Origin: Microbulbifer sp. MKSA007
GTDB taxonomy: Bacteria > Pseudomonadota > Gammaproteobacteria > Pseudomonadales > Cellvibrionaceae
Direction: 5' to 3'
DNA: 64,000 bases
NCBI GenBank assembly: GCA_032615215.1
Contig: CP128433.1
Coordinates: 2,873,501-2,937,500, forward strand
The notes beneath the pieces are model-generated. The model saw nothing but the letters and a program-made list of their open reading frames with translations, was not told where the DNA came from and made no database searches. This document shows, one piece after another, positions 53,325 to 63,454 of this stretch (the first letter of the stretch is position 1; each line of letters opens with the position of its first letter). Made by a program: the position numbers and the translations under genes.

Positions 53325-55903
53325 TTATTCCCTGTTGTGACTCGCATACCAAAACCGTGGTGCCAAACGAGCCTGTAAAATTTGCGGCTCTTGTTCTCCG
53401 GCTCGCCAGAAAAATTCTACCGCTCCGCTCTCCGCAGTACTGAAAATGCTGGCACCGAAGTTTTGGTAGCGCTTCACAACATCGGTGTGAGGGTGGCCAA
53501 AGTGGTGTCGGAAACCGGCACTAAATACAACCCGTTTAGGCCTGGCCCATTCGAGCAAAGCGACCGATGAGGAAGAGCGGGAACCATGATGGGGCGCAAT
53601 CAGTACGTCAACAGCGGGAAATTGTGGATACATTTTAGACAGTTGATATTCAACCTTACGACTGATATCCCCAGTAAGCAGTAAACGCACCCCCTGCCAC
53701 TCAGCCAAAATTACACAGCTGTGATCGTTCTCCTCACCATCCAGTAATTCCTCTCCCTGTGCCGTTAAGGAAGGCCATAACCATCGAAATGATATATCTC
53801 CCAGTTGCTCTTCCGTTCCTGCCCGACACTGCTCAGTAATCGTGGCTGGCGATAATGGTAAATTGCTAGCTAAAGTCCCCGGAGCATAGAGCTTTTTTGC
53901 TTCAATGTTTCTAAGTAAACCCGCCATGCCGCCGGCATGATCCCTGTCGCCATGGCTGACGATCAGCACATCGAGTTCACTACCTCCGCTACTCATCAAG
54001 TAGGGAGCCACTATCGAACCTCCCGCGCTCCAGCCCGAGGGGATTGAAGGCCCTGCATCGTAAACAATACGGCTTTTTCCGGTGCTGATAACTACTGACA
54101 ACCCCTGACCAACATCCAGCACTGATAATTTCAAACGCTCATCTGCCGGTGCCAATGTAGAAAGCCAGGGCTGAGCAACTGGAAGAAAAAATAACCAGCC
54201 CAACTTGCGCCCTGGCAACCCTTTAGGCAGCAAAAGTAGCACCGCGCCAAGCCCGGCAATGACTATCGCCAATGCAGTGGAGGCAATCACAAAACCACGA
54301 AACCCCGGTATCGAATGATCGACAATATTGAGCGCAGTCATCAGCAGATCCAATTGCCAACCTGCAAACTGCAGCAGCCAAACACCCAGCTGAGTATCAA
54401 TAAATACAGCACCTAACATAAGTGATGGCAAAATAGACAGGCCCATCCAGGGAATCGCTACAAGATTGACCAATACACCTGAAAGGCTAAAGCCTGAAAA
54501 ATATATTATCGATGGAATAAACAGGCCAATTGCAATCAGCCACTGGCTTCGCAACAGCTGCCATAACGATAATTGGGAAAACCGGTGCTGCCATGAGGTT
54601 ACAGCACCAGAGGCCTCAGCCTTCGGCCTCCATTGCGGCTCTCGACTTAAGCTAATTCGCCCACTAAACCCCAAAAGCAGACTCCCGACGGCCACGAAGG
54701 ACAACCAAAAACCAGCACTGTAAAAAGCCAGTGGCTGCAGGGTAAGCACTATTGCCAGTGCCAATGAGAAAGCAAAACCCGCTCCCAGTCTGCGCCGCCA
54801 GTGCCACCCCAGCAACAGCACCCAGGTCATTACAAGCGCACGTTGCGCGGATAGAGGAACGCCGGCGATCAAGGTATATACAAGGCTCGCCACCAAGGCG
54901 AGTCCTATCGCAATACCAAAACGGCTGGTGCCCGTAAAAAGCCCAATCCCTTTTGCCAGTACGGTGCCCATCAACAAAATACAACCGGCTACCATGCCCA
55001 CATGTAAGCCGGATATGGCAATAAGGTGGCCCGTACCTGTCCTTTTAAGCAGGTCGGTATCACCTTCGCTCAACTGACTGCGATCCCCAAGCAATAGCGC
55101 AGCTATCAGGTCCGGTCGTTGGATCGGTAACTGACTAATTAGGGAGCGCAATTCATCCCTTAACCCGATAATGCCATTCCCCTGCCCCAGCCACTGAGGA
55201 GGATAATCGCGGGGGCGAACATACCCTGTTGCCGTAATTCCCTCTCGCAAAAGCCAGCCTTCATAGTCGAATGTATGTGGATTAACGCTCCCCCTGGGAG
55301 TTCTCAATCGCACAGGCAATATCCATTGAGAGCCACCCCGCAGGCGAGCCAGAGCCTCATCGTCAACTCGATACCAGGTTAGGTTGAGAAGGCTTCCGAT
55401 AGGTAGCTCTGGCGGTGCTAACTGGCCACCCTCTTCACCTAAAGAACTGGAAACAATATCCACAACTCGAGCGCGAAAACGCACCGTTTGTGATTCTGAA
55501 CTAGCGCCAAACCCTCCCCCTCAGTTAATTCAGGCAGCGAGACCAGGTTCAACTGAAGTACGAAGTCCGCACCATGTGCACCGAGGGGGAGCCGGCGATC
55601 CAGCGATGCTTCATGAGAGTGGAGTGCCCAGGTCGCACCAATAAAGGAGAGAAAGATCAGAGCAAGGGGGCGCCAGCGGCGTATTACCACCCAGGCAAAC
55701 AAGGCTAGAGAGAGATACAGTGCCCACAGAGTGCTTTCAGCGGGTAATCGGGCAAGACATCCCACTGCGATAATAGATAGCGAATAGACCCAAAGATATA
55801 TGCTGGGCCCCATGTAGACGACAATGCCTCTCGCCTTAGCCAGCAGGCGAGAAAGCCCGTAAATTCTCTCCCGAAAACTCCATAATTCCATCCCCAGCGC
55901 CAT
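53325..55903 (-). CDS. comEC: DNA internalization competence protein ComEC/Rec2 (frameshifted as assembled)
   Basis: ComEC forms the inner-membrane channel for single-stranded DNA. The N-terminal membrane part (55903 onward) reaches SLPELTEG and stops in the wrong frame; one added base in the five-base run at 55516-55520 joins it to the rest. The joined protein (about 860 residues) has the OB-like domain, the competence domain with helices, and a C-terminal metallo-beta-lactamase domain (VSHGDRDHAGGMAGLL, APHHGSRSSSS). Convergent with nothing; upstream of exbB. Confidence 0.88.
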
Positions 55904-56173
55904 CCCTTACACCATCTTTTTGTTCAACTATTGACCACCTTCACTCAAATCAACGATGATTGCGAACCGCCGCTTCAGGCGCCTAAAACCTTAATATAGC
56001 TAGCTAACCTGCCATTCATAGCACTGACCAGTCACATATTTTTAAGAAAAATGCCATTTTTAACATGTTTGTCATATTCAAAACGCAGAATCCGCACCAA
56101 ATCGAAAGGCAGCCAACTAGGACGACACGGAAGGCACCTTTCAACCCAAAACCATAAACTGTGCGAGACGATT
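55904..56173. promoter_or_regulatory. Divergent region of comEC and porin
   Basis: AT-rich, no gene. It holds the promoter and a long leader of the porin gene. Confidence 0.4.
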
Positions 56174-57112
56174 ATGAATAAGACCGCTCTCTCTCTGGCC
56201 ATCGTTGCCATGGTACCTGCTCTGGCCAACGCCCAAGATGAAGGCGATGTACTCGACTTTTACGGCAAAGCCAACGTCACCTTCCAGGCTGCCGACGAAG
56301 GTGACGATTCCGTCACTGACGTTCAGAGCAACGCTTCCCGCCTGGGCGTGAAAGGTGAAATCGCCCTGACTGAAGGCGTTAAAGGTATCTACCGTATGGA
56401 ATACGAAGTAGATATGGACGGTGACGCTGACGATACTTTCTCCCAGCGCAACATCTACGCAGGCCTGGAAGGCGGCTTTGGCCAGGTCATCGCTGGTAAG
56501 TTCGATACTCCCCTGAAAGTTGCCCAGAAGAAAGTTGACCTGTTTAACGACCTCGAAGGCGATATCAAGAGCCTGATCACCAGCAGCGATAATCGCGAAG
56601 AAGACGCACTTCAGTACACTACTCCTTCTTTCGGTGGCTTCAAAGCTTCTGCGGCTTTCATCAGCAACAAAGAAGAAGTTATTGACGAAACTACCGGCGA
56701 AGAACGCAACAACGGCGTTTCCATGTCTGTCGCCTATGACAACAACGGTGTTTACCTGGCCTACGCTATGGACCAGGACGTTGAAGGTCAGGACGTTGAC
56801 GTTCATCGTTTTGTAGCTCAGTACAACATCGGCCCTGTACAAGTAGGCGCCCTGTTCGAAGAGCAAGATGCTGACGGCGGCGAAACTGTCGACGGCTGGA
56901 TGAGCTCTGTTGCTTACAAGCTGGACCAGTGGACTCTGAAAGCCCAGTACGGCCAGTCTGATATCAAAGAAGAAGGCGGCGAGACTTTCAGCCTGGGCGC
57001 AGACTACAAATTCAACAGCGCAGCCAAAATTTTCGGCTTCTACACCGACGAAACTGCTGACGAAGACTACGATCGCAGCTACGCCGGTATTGGTGTTGAA
57101 TACAAGTTCTAA
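56174..57112 (+). CDS. Gram-negative-type porin
   Basis: A 312-residue porin with a signal peptide (MNKTALSLAIVAMVPALANA). The start of the mature part (DVLDFYGKANVTFQAADEG), the run of alternating residues and the C-terminal GIGVEYKF with terminal Phe are typical of 16-stranded general porins. I chose ATG 56174, since the upstream open frame lacks a signal peptide. Strong codon bias suggests high expression. Confidence 0.93.
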   Translation: MNKTALSLAIVAMVPALANAQDEGDVLDFYGKANVTFQAADEGDDSVTDVQSNASRLGVKGEIALTEGVKGIYRMEYEVDMDGDADDTFSQRNIYAGLEGGFGQVIAGKFDTPLKVAQKKVDLFNDLEGDIKSLITSSDNREEDALQYTTPSFGGFKASAAFISNKEEVIDETTGEERNNGVSMSVAYDNNGVYLAYAMDQDVEGQDVDVHRFVAQYNIGPVQVGALFEEQDADGGETVDGWMSSVAYKLDQWTLKAQYGQSDIKEEGGETFSLGADYKFNSAAKIFGFYTDETADEDYDRSYAGIGVEYKF

Positions 57113-57180
57113 TCATTCCTTAAATGTGGCGGTCCAAATTGGAAAGTGCGACTCTGCCGCTTGGGGAAGATTGAGCAATG

Positions 57181-57207
57181 AAAAAGGCGGCCTTTGGCCG
57201 CCTTTTT
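57181..57207 (+). terminator. Bidirectional terminator of porin and prpD
   Basis: AAAAAGGCGGCC/GGCCGCCTTTTT stem with a three-base loop, between convergent genes. Confidence 0.88.
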
Positions 57208-57234
57208 CACTCTGGGGAATTTCCTAAGGAGCCT

Positions 57235-58719
57235 CTAAATAACCAATAGATCCATAAAGCGATTAACTGACAACTGCTTTAACCCTTGAAGATCATTAAT
57301 AGCTGCAAAAATTTTATTAGCCCGCCCTTGAGGGAATCGCGTAGCTAAATTACTACGGAACTTATCTTCCAATAACGGAATCCCCTCCCGTCGGCGACGG
57401 CGGTGTCCCATCGGATATTCAACTTCAATCTTTTCTGATGCGTCACCACTTTTAAAAAATACTTGTACCGCACTGGCTATAGAACGCTTATCTGGGTCTA
57501 AATAATCTTTTGAGTAACCTTTATCTTCTATCACTTCAATCTTGTCCCGCAAGATATCGATCTCTTTGTGATCGCGATGAAAATCATCTTCATAAAAACC
57601 TGGCTGTAAGTCACCAAAAATAAGCGCCACTGCAACAATATATTGCAAACAATGATCCCGATCTGCCGGATTATTTAATGGACCTGATTTAGTGATGATG
57701 CGAAGGGCTGATTCATGTGTGGTCACTACCACCTTGGTAATATTATCGATACGGTCTGCAACCTGTGGATGTAAAATAATTGCCGCCTCACAAGCTGTTT
57801 GACCGTGAAACTCAGCCGGATAAGAAATTTTGAATAAGATATTCTCCATGACATAGGAGCCAAAACTTCTGGGGAACTGAAAATTGCGCTCTGATGGTGG
57901 TTTCAGTTGCTGCTCAGCATTTGTCTTGCTAAACAGGACATCATAAAACCCCCATTGTTTCGCCGTAAGTACTCCGGGCACTCCCATTTCTCCACTTATC
58001 GCCAAATCAGCCAAGCGAACACCACGGGAACTCGCATCACCTGCAGCCCAGGACTTGCGTGATCCAGTATTCGGGGAATGCCTATAAGCCCGCAATGCTC
58101 CACCGTCCGCCCACGCCTGAGACACCGCCGCCATTACTTCCTCCCGCCCAGCACCTTTAAGCCAGGCAGCCACAGCGGCAGAAGCAACCCGCACCAGTAG
58201 TACATGATCGAGCCCAACCCGATTAAAGCTGTTAGACAATGCCAAGACACCTTGAATCTCGTAGGCTTTGACCATTGCTTCGAGTACCGCGCCCATTTTT
58301 ATTGGGCTTCCCCCTTTAACTAATCGCCCTTGCGACAGGTGGTCACAAACGGCCAATATTGCCCCAAGATTGTCAGAGGGATGCCCCCATTCAGCCGCCA
58401 ACCAAGTGTCGTTGTAATCGAGCCATCGAATTGTACAGCCGATGTCCCATGACGCTTTTATCGGGTCCAAGCGAAACCGGGTGCCAGGTACCCGGGCCCC
58501 ATTCGGCACCCATGTCCCCTCCACCCAGGGTCCTAACAACTTTGTACATTCAGGGAAACTCAACGCCAGAAAGGCACACCCCAAGGAGTCCATCAGGCTT
58601 AACCGTGCTGTTTCCCAAGCATCACTGGAACCCACTTTGAAATGAAGCACATAATCTGCGATATCCTGTATCACCTGATCGTAATCGGGGCGGATATTCG
58701 GAGCGGGGTCAGCAATCAT
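57235..58719 (-). CDS. prpD: 2-methylcitrate dehydratase, PrpD
   Basis: PrpD dehydrates 2-methylcitrate in propionate breakdown. The product (494 residues) has family segments IADYVLHF, CTIRWLDYNDTWLAAEWGHP and SDNLGAILAVCDHLS. I chose ATG 58719 over an upstream TTG because the start then matches the family. The rest of the prp operon is not beside it; the neighbour is a divergent Crp-family regulator that may control it. Confidence 0.9.
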   Translation of the reverse strand: MIADPAPNIRPDYDQVIQDIADYVLHFKVGSSDAWETARLSLMDSLGCAFLALSFPECTKLLGPWVEGTWVPNGARVPGTRFRLDPIKASWDIGCTIRWLDYNDTWLAAEWGHPSDNLGAILAVCDHLSQGRLVKGGSPIKMGAVLEAMVKAYEIQGVLALSNSFNRVGLDHVLLVRVASAAVAAWLKGAGREEVMAAVSQAWADGGALRAYRHSPNTGSRKSWAAGDASSRGVRLADLAISGEMGVPGVLTAKQWGFYDVLFSKTNAEQQLKPPSERNFQFPRSFGSYVMENILFKISYPAEFHGQTACEAAIILHPQVADRIDNITKVVVTTHESALRIITKSGPLNNPADRDHCLQYIVAVALIFGDLQPGFYEDDFHRDHKEIDILRDKIEVIEDKGYSKDYLDPDKRSIASAVQVFFKSGDASEKIEVEYPMGHRRRRREGIPLLEDKFRSNLATRFPQGRANKIFAAINDLQGLKQLSVNRFMDLLVI

Positions 58720-58856
58720 GATTGAATAGCCCGTGAAATTGTCGGAGGGCAAAACAGATGGAGTAAGATTAGCTGCTTCCTAAACTTCAGATAGCTAAAC
58801 AAACGACCGAAGAATTCTATATTGTTAGGAATCTCTAAAAACAGGAATCAACCCAC

Positions 58857-59501
58857 TTGCAACGAACTAGCGACCCAATAAAAACACTTCGATTCCTCAA
58901 AGAAACGGTATTATTCCGACAAGGGGATTCTGGTCCCCAGATTTATTTTATTCATGCCGGCTACGTCCTTATCCAAAAAGTGGACTACTGCGGCAACCTA
59001 GCCATTGTCGATCTCTATGGGCCCGGATCATGGTTTGGACCAGGTCTAACTGGGAAAAACCTGGATATTCAAGCAACCGCCAAATCTGGCAGTGAACTGG
59101 AAGCTGCTTCCATTCAACATGTAAACGCCATGATGGCGCGCCAATCACAGACCTTCGATGAGCTGTTGCAACAACTAGCCGCAAGGGAGTCTCAGCTTCA
59201 GCAACGTCTTTTCCTCCACATCACCGCCCCCTTACCGGTCCGGTTGGCCAACCTGTTAGCACAACTATTTAATTACCGGGGACAACCCTGTGGCCATGGA
59301 CATCAACTAGACATCAAGTTGACCCAGTCCGAACTGGCCGCCATGGCCGGTGGCAGCAGGCAAACAGTCAGCCAACAGCTTAAACAGTGGAAGTCTGATG
59401 GAGTTATCGACTATACGCGCCAATATATCTGCCTTCTCGATCAAACCGCGTTAAAAGGCCTGGCAGAGAACCAAATATATGCGCCAGTGTCAGCCAGCTG
59501 A
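58857..59501 (+). CDS. Crp/Fnr family transcriptional regulator
   Basis: A 214-residue regulator starting with TTG (AGGA about 11 bases upstream; no ATG available). It has a cyclic-nucleotide-like beta-roll (ETVLFRQGDSGPQIYFIHAG) and a winged helix (LTQSELAAMAGGSRQTVSQQ). It lacks the N-terminal Cys cluster of FNR, so it is not an oxygen sensor of that type. The effector is unknown; it stands between prpD and a cytochrome P460 gene. Confidence 0.82.
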   Translation: MQRTSDPIKTLRFLKETVLFRQGDSGPQIYFIHAGYVLIQKVDYCGNLAIVDLYGPGSWFGPGLTGKNLDIQATAKSGSELEAASIQHVNAMMARQSQTFDELLQQLAARESQLQQRLFLHITAPLPVRLANLLAQLFNYRGQPCGHGHQLDIKLTQSELAAMAGGSRQTVSQQLKQWKSDGVIDYTRQYICLLDQTALKGLAENQIYAPVSAS

Positions 59502-59588
59502 CAGTTTTACCCTTCCCGCCTTCATATACTTTCCAGCAGCTGAAACCCGGGTATAGCTCTCCCACATCAACAGCAATGGAAAAGGATT

Positions 59589-60158
59589 ATGCGCAGCGCC
59601 TACTTATTAACCTCTTTAGTTCTGACACTCGTATTGGGTATTTCTGCAAAGGCCGATGAAAACCTCAATTCAACCTATAAAAGCATGGTTGATAGCAAGG
59701 GGAATATTACTTTGCCGGATAATTACCGCCGGGAATGGGTCTTCCTGGGCTCCTATCAGGTAAAGTCCTCGAGTGGCGATGGATGGGATACTCATAATGT
59801 TTATACCCAACCCCAGGCAGTAGAAGGGTATCGCAAAAAGGGGAAGTTTCCCGATGGGACAGTTTTGGTAAAGGATGTTAATAGCACCCAATCGGAGCCC
59901 TTAACCACAGGGTTGGCTTATTACTCCTCAGACCTTCAATTCACTTTTATGATGGTAAAAGACGATAACAACCGCTTCCCAGAAAACCCGGCTTGGGCAG
60001 AAGGCTGGGGATGGGCTTTATTTAAGCCAGGAATAGCCAAAAGTGAAACTGAAACCTGGAAAGGCACCGGGCTTAACAACTGTTTTGGATGTCATTTGCC
60101 TGCCAAGAATAATGACTGGGTATACACACAGGGTTATCAGCAGGTCCTGCAGAACTAA
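59589..60158 (+). CDS. Cytochrome P460 family protein
   Basis: A 189-residue periplasmic protein with signal peptide (cleavage probably after ISAKA). It carries one c-type heme motif CFGCH near the C-terminus in the P460-like context NNCFGCHLPAKNNDWVYTQG. In known P460 a Lys is cross-linked to heme; the enzyme oxidises hydroxylamine or handles NO. No ammonia-oxidation genes are here, so the role may be NO/hydroxylamine detoxification. It follows the Crp-family gene. Confidence 0.8.
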   Translation: MRSAYLLTSLVLTLVLGISAKADENLNSTYKSMVDSKGNITLPDNYRREWVFLGSYQVKSSSGDGWDTHNVYTQPQAVEGYRKKGKFPDGTVLVKDVNSTQSEPLTTGLAYYSSDLQFTFMMVKDDNNRFPENPAWAEGWGWALFKPGIAKSETETWKGTGLNNCFGCHLPAKNNDWVYTQGYQQVLQN

Positions 60159-60252
60159 AAAGTAAACAGCAAAAATCAGAGGTTAGAGGTCTATTATTCG
60201 GCTAGAGTAACAGCATAGATTCCCTCCATAACAGCTTATCACCCCCACCCCA

Positions 60253-60280
60253 GCGCTAATTGATTTATATCAATTAGCGC
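60253..60280. promoter_or_regulatory. FNR/ANR box in a perfect palindrome upstream of trhP
   Basis: The core TTGAT-TTAT-ATCAA (60260-60273) is a perfect FNR site and lies within 12-bp arms that are fully complementary. Its centre is about 60 bases before the trhP start; a TAACAT at 60296-60301 fits a -10 for activation at -41.5. Confidence 0.7.
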
Positions 60281-60325
60281 GATCTTGAATACCGTTAACA
60301 TGCGGCCGCGTCCGACTATTCCACT

Positions 60326-61669
60326 ATGAGTTTTTCCGTGTTTAAACCTGAGTTACTGTCCCCCGCAGGGACTTTAAAAAATATGCGATATGCGTTTGCC
60401 TATGGTGCCGATGCCGTTTATGCCGGCCAGCCCCGCTACAGCTTGCGTGTGCGCAATAATGAATTTAAAAATATTGAAACCCTGCGCCTAGGCATAGAAG
60501 AAGCACACCAGCAGGGAAAACAGTTCTATATCGCATCTAACATCGCCGCTCACAACGACAAAGTTCGCAGTTACCTGCGGGACCTGGAAGAAATTGTAGA
60601 AATGGGGCCTGACGCCCTGATTATGTCCGACCCAGGCCTGATAATGATGGTAAGGGAGCGTTGGCCTGATCTGCCAGTTCACCTATCCGTACAGGCCAAT
60701 GCGGTAAACTACGCGACCGTAAAGTTCTGGCATCGCCAGGGGTTATCTCGGGTGATACTTTCCCGGGAATTATCCCTGGATGAGATTGAAGAAATTCGCC
60801 AGAGAGTGCCTGAAATGGAGCTGGAAGTCTTTGTCCACGGTGCGCTCTGTATCGCCTATTCCGGGCGCTGCTTACTATCCGGTTATATGACCCATAGAGA
60901 TGCCAACCAGGGCGCCTGCACCAACTCCTGCCGCTGGCAATACCAAGCTCATGAAGCCAAAGAGAATGAAGTTGGCGAGTTGATTCATGTGCAAACCCAG
61001 GAACCCACCAAGCAACCCACCTCCGCCAGTGACAGTACTTCTCAGGCCTTTTTACTACAGGAAGAAGGTCGCCCTGGAGAATATATGCCGGCCTACGAAG
61101 ATGAGCACGGTACCTACATCATGAACTCCAAAGATCTGCGGGCCGTACAGCACGTCAAGCGCCTATCGGAAATGGGCGTTCACTCTTTAAAAATCGAAGG
61201 TCGCACCAAATCCCACTACTATGTGGCTCGTACTGCTCAGATCTATCGTCGCGCGATAGACGATGCTGCAGCAGGAAAAGACTTTGACATGAAGATGATG
61301 GACGAATTAGAAACCCTCTCGAACCGAGGCTACACGGAAGGTTTCTACCGTCGCCATCCACCAGCAGAATACCAGCAATATGAAAAGGGGTTGATATCAA
61401 CTCCGGGCCAACAGTTCGTAGGCGAGCTTATTGACGGCAGTCCTGAGCATTTGACGATTGATGTTAAAAATCGCTTTGAACGCGGTGATCAATTGGAGTT
61501 AATGACTCCCAGCGGTAGCTTGTTCTTCCCCTTGGAGCAAATGGAGAATACGGAAGGTAAGGCTATCGATGTGGCTCCGGGATCCGGGCATATCGTGCAA
61601 ATACCCCGACCAGAGGGGGTTGATGACGATCAACTTCAACAGGCGCTATTGGTCAAAGCTCTGGGATAA
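60326..61669 (+). CDS. yegQ: tRNA 5-hydroxyuridine synthase TrhP / U32 family
   Basis: TrhP (YegQ) makes 5-hydroxyuridine at tRNA position 34 using prephenate, without oxygen. The 447-residue product starts MSFSVFKPELLSPAGTLKNM and has the U32 signature EVFVHGALCIAYSGRCLLSG, a Cys-containing GACTNSCRW, and MNSKDLRAV. An acidic and polar insertion follows the Cys region. An FNR box precedes it, so higher expression at low oxygen is likely. Confidence 0.93.
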   Translation: MSFSVFKPELLSPAGTLKNMRYAFAYGADAVYAGQPRYSLRVRNNEFKNIETLRLGIEEAHQQGKQFYIASNIAAHNDKVRSYLRDLEEIVEMGPDALIMSDPGLIMMVRERWPDLPVHLSVQANAVNYATVKFWHRQGLSRVILSRELSLDEIEEIRQRVPEMELEVFVHGALCIAYSGRCLLSGYMTHRDANQGACTNSCRWQYQAHEAKENEVGELIHVQTQEPTKQPTSASDSTSQAFLLQEEGRPGEYMPAYEDEHGTYIMNSKDLRAVQHVKRLSEMGVHSLKIEGRTKSHYYVARTAQIYRRAIDDAAAGKDFDMKMMDELETLSNRGYTEGFYRRHPPAEYQQYEKGLISTPGQQFVGELIDGSPEHLTIDVKNRFERGDQLELMTPSGSLFFPLEQMENTEGKAIDVAPGSGHIVQIPRPEGVDDDQLQQALLVKALG

Positions 61670-62168
61670 CCCTCGGCCTGTAATTTGCACTATGGCTTAT
61701 CAAGCTCTTCGTTTTGCAAATATATTTTGTTAAAGGTGTAGTGGTTTAGACAATCTACCGGATTCACTAAGCCACGACACCTTTATTCCCACTACATCTC
61801 CACAATTTTACTTGTGAACCTATCCTCAAAATGCATTGGGTAATCGTTAAACCTCTCAAGTTACTGCCCACCTCATAATATTCAAACCGTCCTGTATTTC
61901 CCCACCATTCACCGCAAGCAACTGGTTCTTGTACCAATTTTCCTGCATTTTCAGCCTCACCTAAAACCCTTTTAAAGCCCTGAGTTTTGATCACAAAAAT
62001 ATGCTCGACAGTACTAATTACAAGATAAAAACCCACCCTCCCTCGGAGTTCCAACAGGAATACACCCGTTTTAAATAGTTATGATTTTCCACCTCTAACT
62101 CGCCCCCGCATCAAGGTTTCACAGTAGAAATGCGTGCAACGATTGCTTAACCAAGGAAATGCCGCAAT
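61670..62168. other. Intergenic, trhP to efflux adaptor
   Basis: It contains one low-confidence open frame on the minus strand (61767-62054) and the promoter of the adaptor gene. Confidence 0.4.
61767..62054 (-). CDS. Possible small hypothetical protein
   Basis: A 95-codon frame starting with TTG, no good ribosome site. The composition is protein-like (KTQGFKRVLGEAENAGKLVQ, then EWWGNTGRFEYYEVGS), but I recognise no family. It may be a gene remnant. Confidence 0.3.
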   Translation of the reverse strand: MELRGRVGFYLVISTVEHIFVIKTQGFKRVLGEAENAGKLVQEPVACGEWWGNTGRFEYYEVGSNLRGLTITQCILRIGSQVKLWRCSGNKGVVA

Positions 62169-63419
62169 ATGGATATTATTAAACCTAAGAAACGCCCCCT
62201 GATTAAGCACCCTTTAATGCTAGGTGGTGCTGCTCTTGCTTTTGTGGCATTTACCAGCACCCTCCTGTTACTTCCTGACAGCGCCTATAAGGTAGAGCGG
62301 GAACAGCTGATGTTGGGTACCGTCCAACAGGGAGACCTGCAAGTTGTGGTAGATGGCTACGGTAGGCTGCGTTCAGACAAGCAGACTTTAATTACCGCCC
62401 TAACCGCAGCGAATGTTGAAAAAATCATGTTGCGTCCCGGTGCAGAAGTACAAAGTGATAGCATCATTATGCAGCTGAGTAATCCAGAGTTAATGCGCGA
62501 CCTGGATGCAGCCGAAACCTCCCTGGAGCAAGAGGAAGCTAATCTGCGCCGGCTTGTTCTGAACAACCAGCGCGATGTTCTCGCGGAGGAAGCCATACTC
62601 GCGGAATTGAACTCCAATTACCAAGTGATCAAGTTGCGTCGCGAAGCTGAGGACGAGCTGGTAAAAAGTGGAGTGGTTTCCCAGCTCACCTACCAAACCA
62701 CCGTCTTACGCCAGGAACAGATGAAAAAACGTGTGGACCTGCAAAAACAGCGTATCAATCACTTGCGCAAAGTCGCCGTCGAATCAGAGTTAATCCAGCG
62801 CGAGCAAATCAACCAAGCCCAAACCCAATTGCAAAGTATCCAGCAACGTACAGACCGACTGACAGTACGCGCCGGCCTGAACGGCATACTGCAACGACTA
62901 CCAGTAGAGCTGGGGCAAGGTGTCGATCCCGGGCAAGAGCTGGCGCTGATCGGCAGCGAGACTGATCTTCTCGCTTTGGTTCAAGTACCACAATCCAAAG
63001 CAGAGCAACTGGAGGTTGGCCAGCCCGCTGAAATTGATACCCGCAGAGAAAAGGTCGAAGGTATGGTAACCCGTATTACTCCTGAAGTTCGGGACGGCAA
63101 TATTGAAGTGGAAATTGCTTTTAGCGCGGGCGCGCCAGAGTCTGCCAGGCCACAGCTCAACGTCGATGCCCGGATATTCACTGCCACGATGGAAAATACG
63201 TTGTTCGTCGAGAGACCTATCAATGTGCAGAGGCACAGTGAGGCCAATCTCTTCCTGATTAACGAAAACGGGGAGGAAGCGGCACTCCAGCCCATCAGCT
63301 TCGGCGAGGAGTCAGGTCGATATATCCAGATCACCCAAGGCCTCAATGAAGCGGACCGCATCATCCTCTCGGATATGGCCAATTTTAATGAAGCTGAGCA
63401 TATCCAGATTGTTGACTAA
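62169..63419 (+). CDS. Periplasmic adaptor (HlyD/MacA-like) of an ABC efflux system
   Basis: A 416-residue membrane-fusion protein with one N-terminal helix (LMLGGAALAFVAFTSTLLLL), a lipoyl half, a long coiled coil (about residues 110-230, LEQEEANLRRLVLNNQRDVL), the second lipoyl half and a beta-barrel. It links an inner-membrane transporter to an outer-membrane channel. The ATPase gene starts 35 bases downstream. The substrate is unknown. Confidence 0.88.
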   Translation: MDIIKPKKRPLIKHPLMLGGAALAFVAFTSTLLLLPDSAYKVEREQLMLGTVQQGDLQVVVDGYGRLRSDKQTLITALTAANVEKIMLRPGAEVQSDSIIMQLSNPELMRDLDAAETSLEQEEANLRRLVLNNQRDVLAEEAILAELNSNYQVIKLRREAEDELVKSGVVSQLTYQTTVLRQEQMKKRVDLQKQRINHLRKVAVESELIQREQINQAQTQLQSIQQRTDRLTVRAGLNGILQRLPVELGQGVDPGQELALIGSETDLLALVQVPQSKAEQLEVGQPAEIDTRREKVEGMVTRITPEVRDGNIEVEIAFSAGAPESARPQLNVDARIFTATMENTLFVERPINVQRHSEANLFLINENGEEAALQPISFGEESGRYIQITQGLNEADRIILSDMANFNEAEHIQIVD

Positions 63420-63454
63420 AGCCTGAAACCCAAAGCGAGAACAGGGAGTTCGCT

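Noticed and set aside
56141..56866. Long frame antisense to the porin gene
   Set aside because: It is the mirror of a highly biased coding sequence; the porin on the plus strand is certain.
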